Positions 61,848 through 64,000 of a DNA stretch of 64,000 nt are shown here, piece after piece (position 1 is the stretch's first letter; each line of letters starts with the position of its first letter). The stretch covers positions 1,674,001 through 1,738,000 of the forward strand of contig NZ_JACHMO010000001.1 of NCBI RefSeq assembly GCF_014205015.1, in the 5' to 3' direction. The position numbers and the translations under genes are program-made. The notes below the pieces were generated by a model. That model was not told the origin of the DNA and did not search any database. It worked only from the letters and a program-made list of their open reading frames with translations. This stretch comes from Saccharothrix ecbatanensis. GTDB taxonomy: Bacteria > Actinomycetota > Actinomycetes > Mycobacteriales > Pseudonocardiaceae.

Positions 61848-64000
61848 ATGCGCGTTCAACGGAGAGCGTCCCGGCGGTTGACCGCCGTGATGGGTGTGGC
61901 GACGGCACTGGCACTGCTCGCGGCCGGCACGGCCGCCTCGACCCCGGACGGCGGTGAGGACGTGGACCGTGACCGGTCGGGATCGGATGCGGGGCTGTCG
62001 TTGTGGTACGACGAGCCGGCGACCCGCTGGGAGTCCGAGTCGCTGCCCATCGGCAGCGGGGCGTTGGGCGCGACGGTGTTCGGCGGCGTGCAGAACGAAC
62101 AGTTGCAGTTCAACGAGAAGACGCTGTGGACCGGTGGTCCCGGCTCGCCCGGCTACAACTTCGGCAACTGGCGCACGCCGCGACCGGACGCGATCAAGCA
62201 GGTGCAGGACCGGATCGCCGCCGAGGGCGAGGCGGACCCGACCTGGGTGGCGTCGGTGATGGGCCAGGCCAAGACCGGTTTCGGGGCCTACCAGACGTTC
62301 GGCGACCTGCGGATCTCCCAACCGCAGGCGCCGCAGGGCGTGACGGGTTACCGGCGTGGCCTGAACATCGCCGACGCGACGGCGGGCGTCACCTACACCT
62401 CGGGCGGCACGACGTTCAGCCGTGAGTACTTCGCCTCCGCGGCCGACGACGTGATCGTGGGCCGGTTCGCCGCGGACAAGCGGGGGCAGATCGGCTTCAC
62501 GGTGTCGATCACCGCGCCGGACAACAGGTCCGGCGTCCGCACTGCGAGTAACGGCCGCATCACCTTCGCCGGCAACCTCAAGGACAACAACCTGCGGTTC
62601 GAGTCGCAGGTGCAGGTGCGCAATCAGGGCGGCACCCGCACCGACAACCCGGACGGCTCGGTCACGGTGTCCGGGGCCGACGAGGTCGTGCTGGTCCTCG
62701 CCGCCGGGACCGACTACTCCGACCAGTACCCGACGTACCGCACGAACGACCCGCACCAAGCGGTTGCCAAGCGGACCGACTCGGCCGCCCGGAGGAGCTA
62801 CCGGTCGCTGCGGGACGCGCACGTGTCCGACTACCGGAACCTGTTCGACCGCGTGTCGCTGGACATCGGGCAGGCGATGCCCGACATCCCCACCGACGAG
62901 CTGCTGCGCGCCTACCGCTCGGGGACGCTGTCCGCGGCGAACGGCAAGGCGTTGGAGGCGCTGTTCTTCCAGTACGGCCGGTACCTGCTGATCGGCTCGT
63001 CGCGCGGCGGCTCGCTGCCGGCGAACCTCCAGGGCGTGTGGAACAACTCGACGTCACCGCCGTGGAACGCCGACTACCACACCAACATCAACCTCCAGAT
63101 GAACTACTGGCCGGCCGAGACCACCAACCTCTCGGAGACCACCGCGCCGCTGTTCGACTTCGTGGATTCCCTGGTCGAGCCGGGCACGAAGACGGCCAAG
63201 GACATGTACGGCAACGACGGGTGGGTGGTCAACAACGAGACCAACCCGTTCGGCTTCACCGGCCTGCACAACTGGGCGACCGCGTTCTGGTTCCCCGAAG
63301 CGGGCGCTTGGCTGGCGCAGCACCACTACGAGCACTACCTGTTCACGAAGGACGAGAAGTTCCTGCGTGAGCGCGCGTACCCGGTCATGAAGTCGCTGAC
63401 CGACTTCTGGGTCGACGAGCTGGTGGTCGACCCGCGCGACGGCAAGCTCGTGGTGAGCCCCAGCTTCTCGCCCGAGCACGGCCCGTTCTCCGCGGGCACG
63501 TCGATGTCCCAGCAGATCGTGTGGGACCTGTTCACCAACACCCGCGAGGCCGCGCAGGCCCTCCGCGACGAGGCCACCGTGAAGTCCACGAGTGAGGTCC
63601 TGGCCAAGCTCGACCCCGGCCTTCGGGTCGGGAGCTGGGGTCAGTTGCAGGAGTGGAAGAACGACTGGGACGACCCGAAGAACGAGCACCGGCACGTGTC
63701 CCACCTGTTCGCCCTGCACCCCGGCAGCCAGATCACGCCGAAGGACGACCCCGAGCTGGTCGAGGCGGCCAAGGTGTCGTTGACGGCCCGTGGTGACGGG
63801 GGCACCGGCTGGAGCAAGGCGTGGAAGGTCAACTTCTGGGCTCGTCTCCTGGACGGCAACCACTCCCACAAGATGCTGGAGGAGCTGCTCAAGAACAGCA
63901 CTCTGAACAACCTGTGGGACACGCACCCGCCGTTCCAGATCGACGGCAACTTCGGCGCCACCGCCGGGGTCGCGGAGATGCTGCTCCAGAGCCACGCCGG
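61848..64000 (+). CDS. GH95 alpha-L-fucosidase-like glycoside hydrolase, 3' truncated by the window
   Basis: The frame is open from ATG 61848 to the window end (717 residues seen; typical GH95 proteins have 750-850). Residues about 1-32 are a signal peptide. [15 protein letters not shown] and [15 protein letters not shown] are classic N-terminal GH95 motifs; the (alpha/alpha)6 catalytic barrel follows, with [29 protein letters not shown] and [16 protein letters not shown], and ends at [19 protein letters not shown]. The family removes alpha-1,2-linked fucose or related galactose residues from glycans. It is secreted. No other sugar gene is nearby in this window. Confidence 0.92.
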   Translation, partial: MRVQRRASRRLTAVMGVATALALLAAGTAASTPDGGEDVDRDRSGSDAGLSLWYDEPATRWESESLPIGSGALGATVFGGVQNEQLQFNEKTLWTGGPGSPGYNFGNWRTPRPDAIKQVQDRIAAEGEADPTWVASVMGQAKTGFGAYQTFGDLRISQPQAPQGVTGYRRGLNIADATAGVTYTSGGTTFSREYFASAADDVIVGRFAADKRGQIGFTVSITAPDNRSGVRTASNGRITFAGNLKDNNLRFESQVQVRNQGGTRTDNPDGSVTVSGADEVVLVLAAGTDYSDQYPTYRTNDPHQAVAKRTDSAARRSYRSLRDAHVSDYRNLFDRVSLDIGQAMPDIPTDELLRAYRSGTLSAANGKALEALFFQYGRYLLIGSSRGGSLPANLQGVWNNSTSPPWNADYHTNINLQMNYWPAETTNLSETTAPLFDFVDSLVEPGTKTAKDMYGNDGWVVNNETNPFGFTGLHNWATAFWFPEAGAWLAQHHYEHYLFTKDEKFLRERAYPVMKSLTDFWVDELVVDPRDGKLVVSPSFSPEHGPFSAGTSMSQQIVWDLFTNTREAAQALRDEATVKSTSEVLAKLDPGLRVGSWGQLQEWKNDWDDPKNEHRHVSHLFALHPGSQITPKDDPELVEAAKVSLTARGDGGTGWSKAWKVNFWARLLDGNHSHKMLEELLKNSTLNNLWDTHPPFQIDGNFGATAGVAEMLLQSHA

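Overview
The window is high-GC DNA (third codon positions almost all G/C, many GTG starts, 4-bp stop/start overlaps) from an actinobacterium. The mix of a PE/PPE/EspG-like type VII secretion trio, a DUF742 gene, a PknB-type kinase fused to WD40 repeats, family 2B encapsulins and a SigL-like sigma/anti-sigma pair points to the order Pseudonocardiales (Saccharothrix/Lentzea/Actinosynnema/Amycolatopsis-like). This placement is inferred from gene content, not from a marker gene. No rRNA, tRNA or CRISPR array was recognised.

Layout. 1-5.9 kb: tail of a membrane-anchored protein, a 1495-residue kinase/STAND/WD40 protein and a secreted M15 peptidase. 6-11 kb: an apparent transmembrane redox operon (lipoprotein, DUF4142 protein, cytochrome b-like/ferredoxin fusion, ferredoxin reductase) divergent from an ECF sigma factor and its zinc anti-sigma factor; a SigL-type promoter precedes the redox operon. 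11-17 kb: a 3-hydroxyisobutyrate dehydrogenase-like enzyme, a DUF742 protein, a frameshifted DUF4157 gene and a MacB-like ABC transporter. 17-21.3 kb: an encapsulin operon with two tandem family 2B shell genes and a polyprenyl transferase cargo. 21.4-27.9 kb: a PET-hydrolase/cutinase-like enzyme, a LAL regulator, a thioesterase, a zinc alcohol dehydrogenase, a cyclase-family protein and a small zinc-finger protein.

28-33.9 kb: a RhiA-like gene followed by a gene with a PD-(D/E)XK-like signature, a GGDEF membrane protein, a MarR regulator and two tandem DUF4360 genes, the first behind a CebR-like operator. 33.9-39.8 kb: glutamate synthase gltB-gltD. 40-47 kb: small membrane protein, VIT-family transporter, Tat-exported amidase, SGNH hydrolase divergent from a TetR regulator, two-component system, CAP-domain lipoprotein. 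47.1-51 kb: Lrp/AsnC regulator divergent from a branched-chain 2-oxoacid dehydrogenase operon (E1 alpha, E1 beta, E2).

51-64 kb: GNAT acetyltransferase, small proteins and a second SGNH hydrolase; an ABC export system whose permease gene is separated from its two ATPase genes by a TnpB-only IS605-type element; a small acidic lipoprotein; a PE/PPE/EspG-like trio; and the first 2.15 kb of a GH95 fucosidase gene cut by the window edge.

The most interesting items are the two-shell encapsulin operon, a 22-nt repeat array present both between genes and in frame inside the E2 gene, the SigL-type promoter before the redox operon, and the TnpB element whose end supplies the ribosome binding site of the following ABC ATPase gene.
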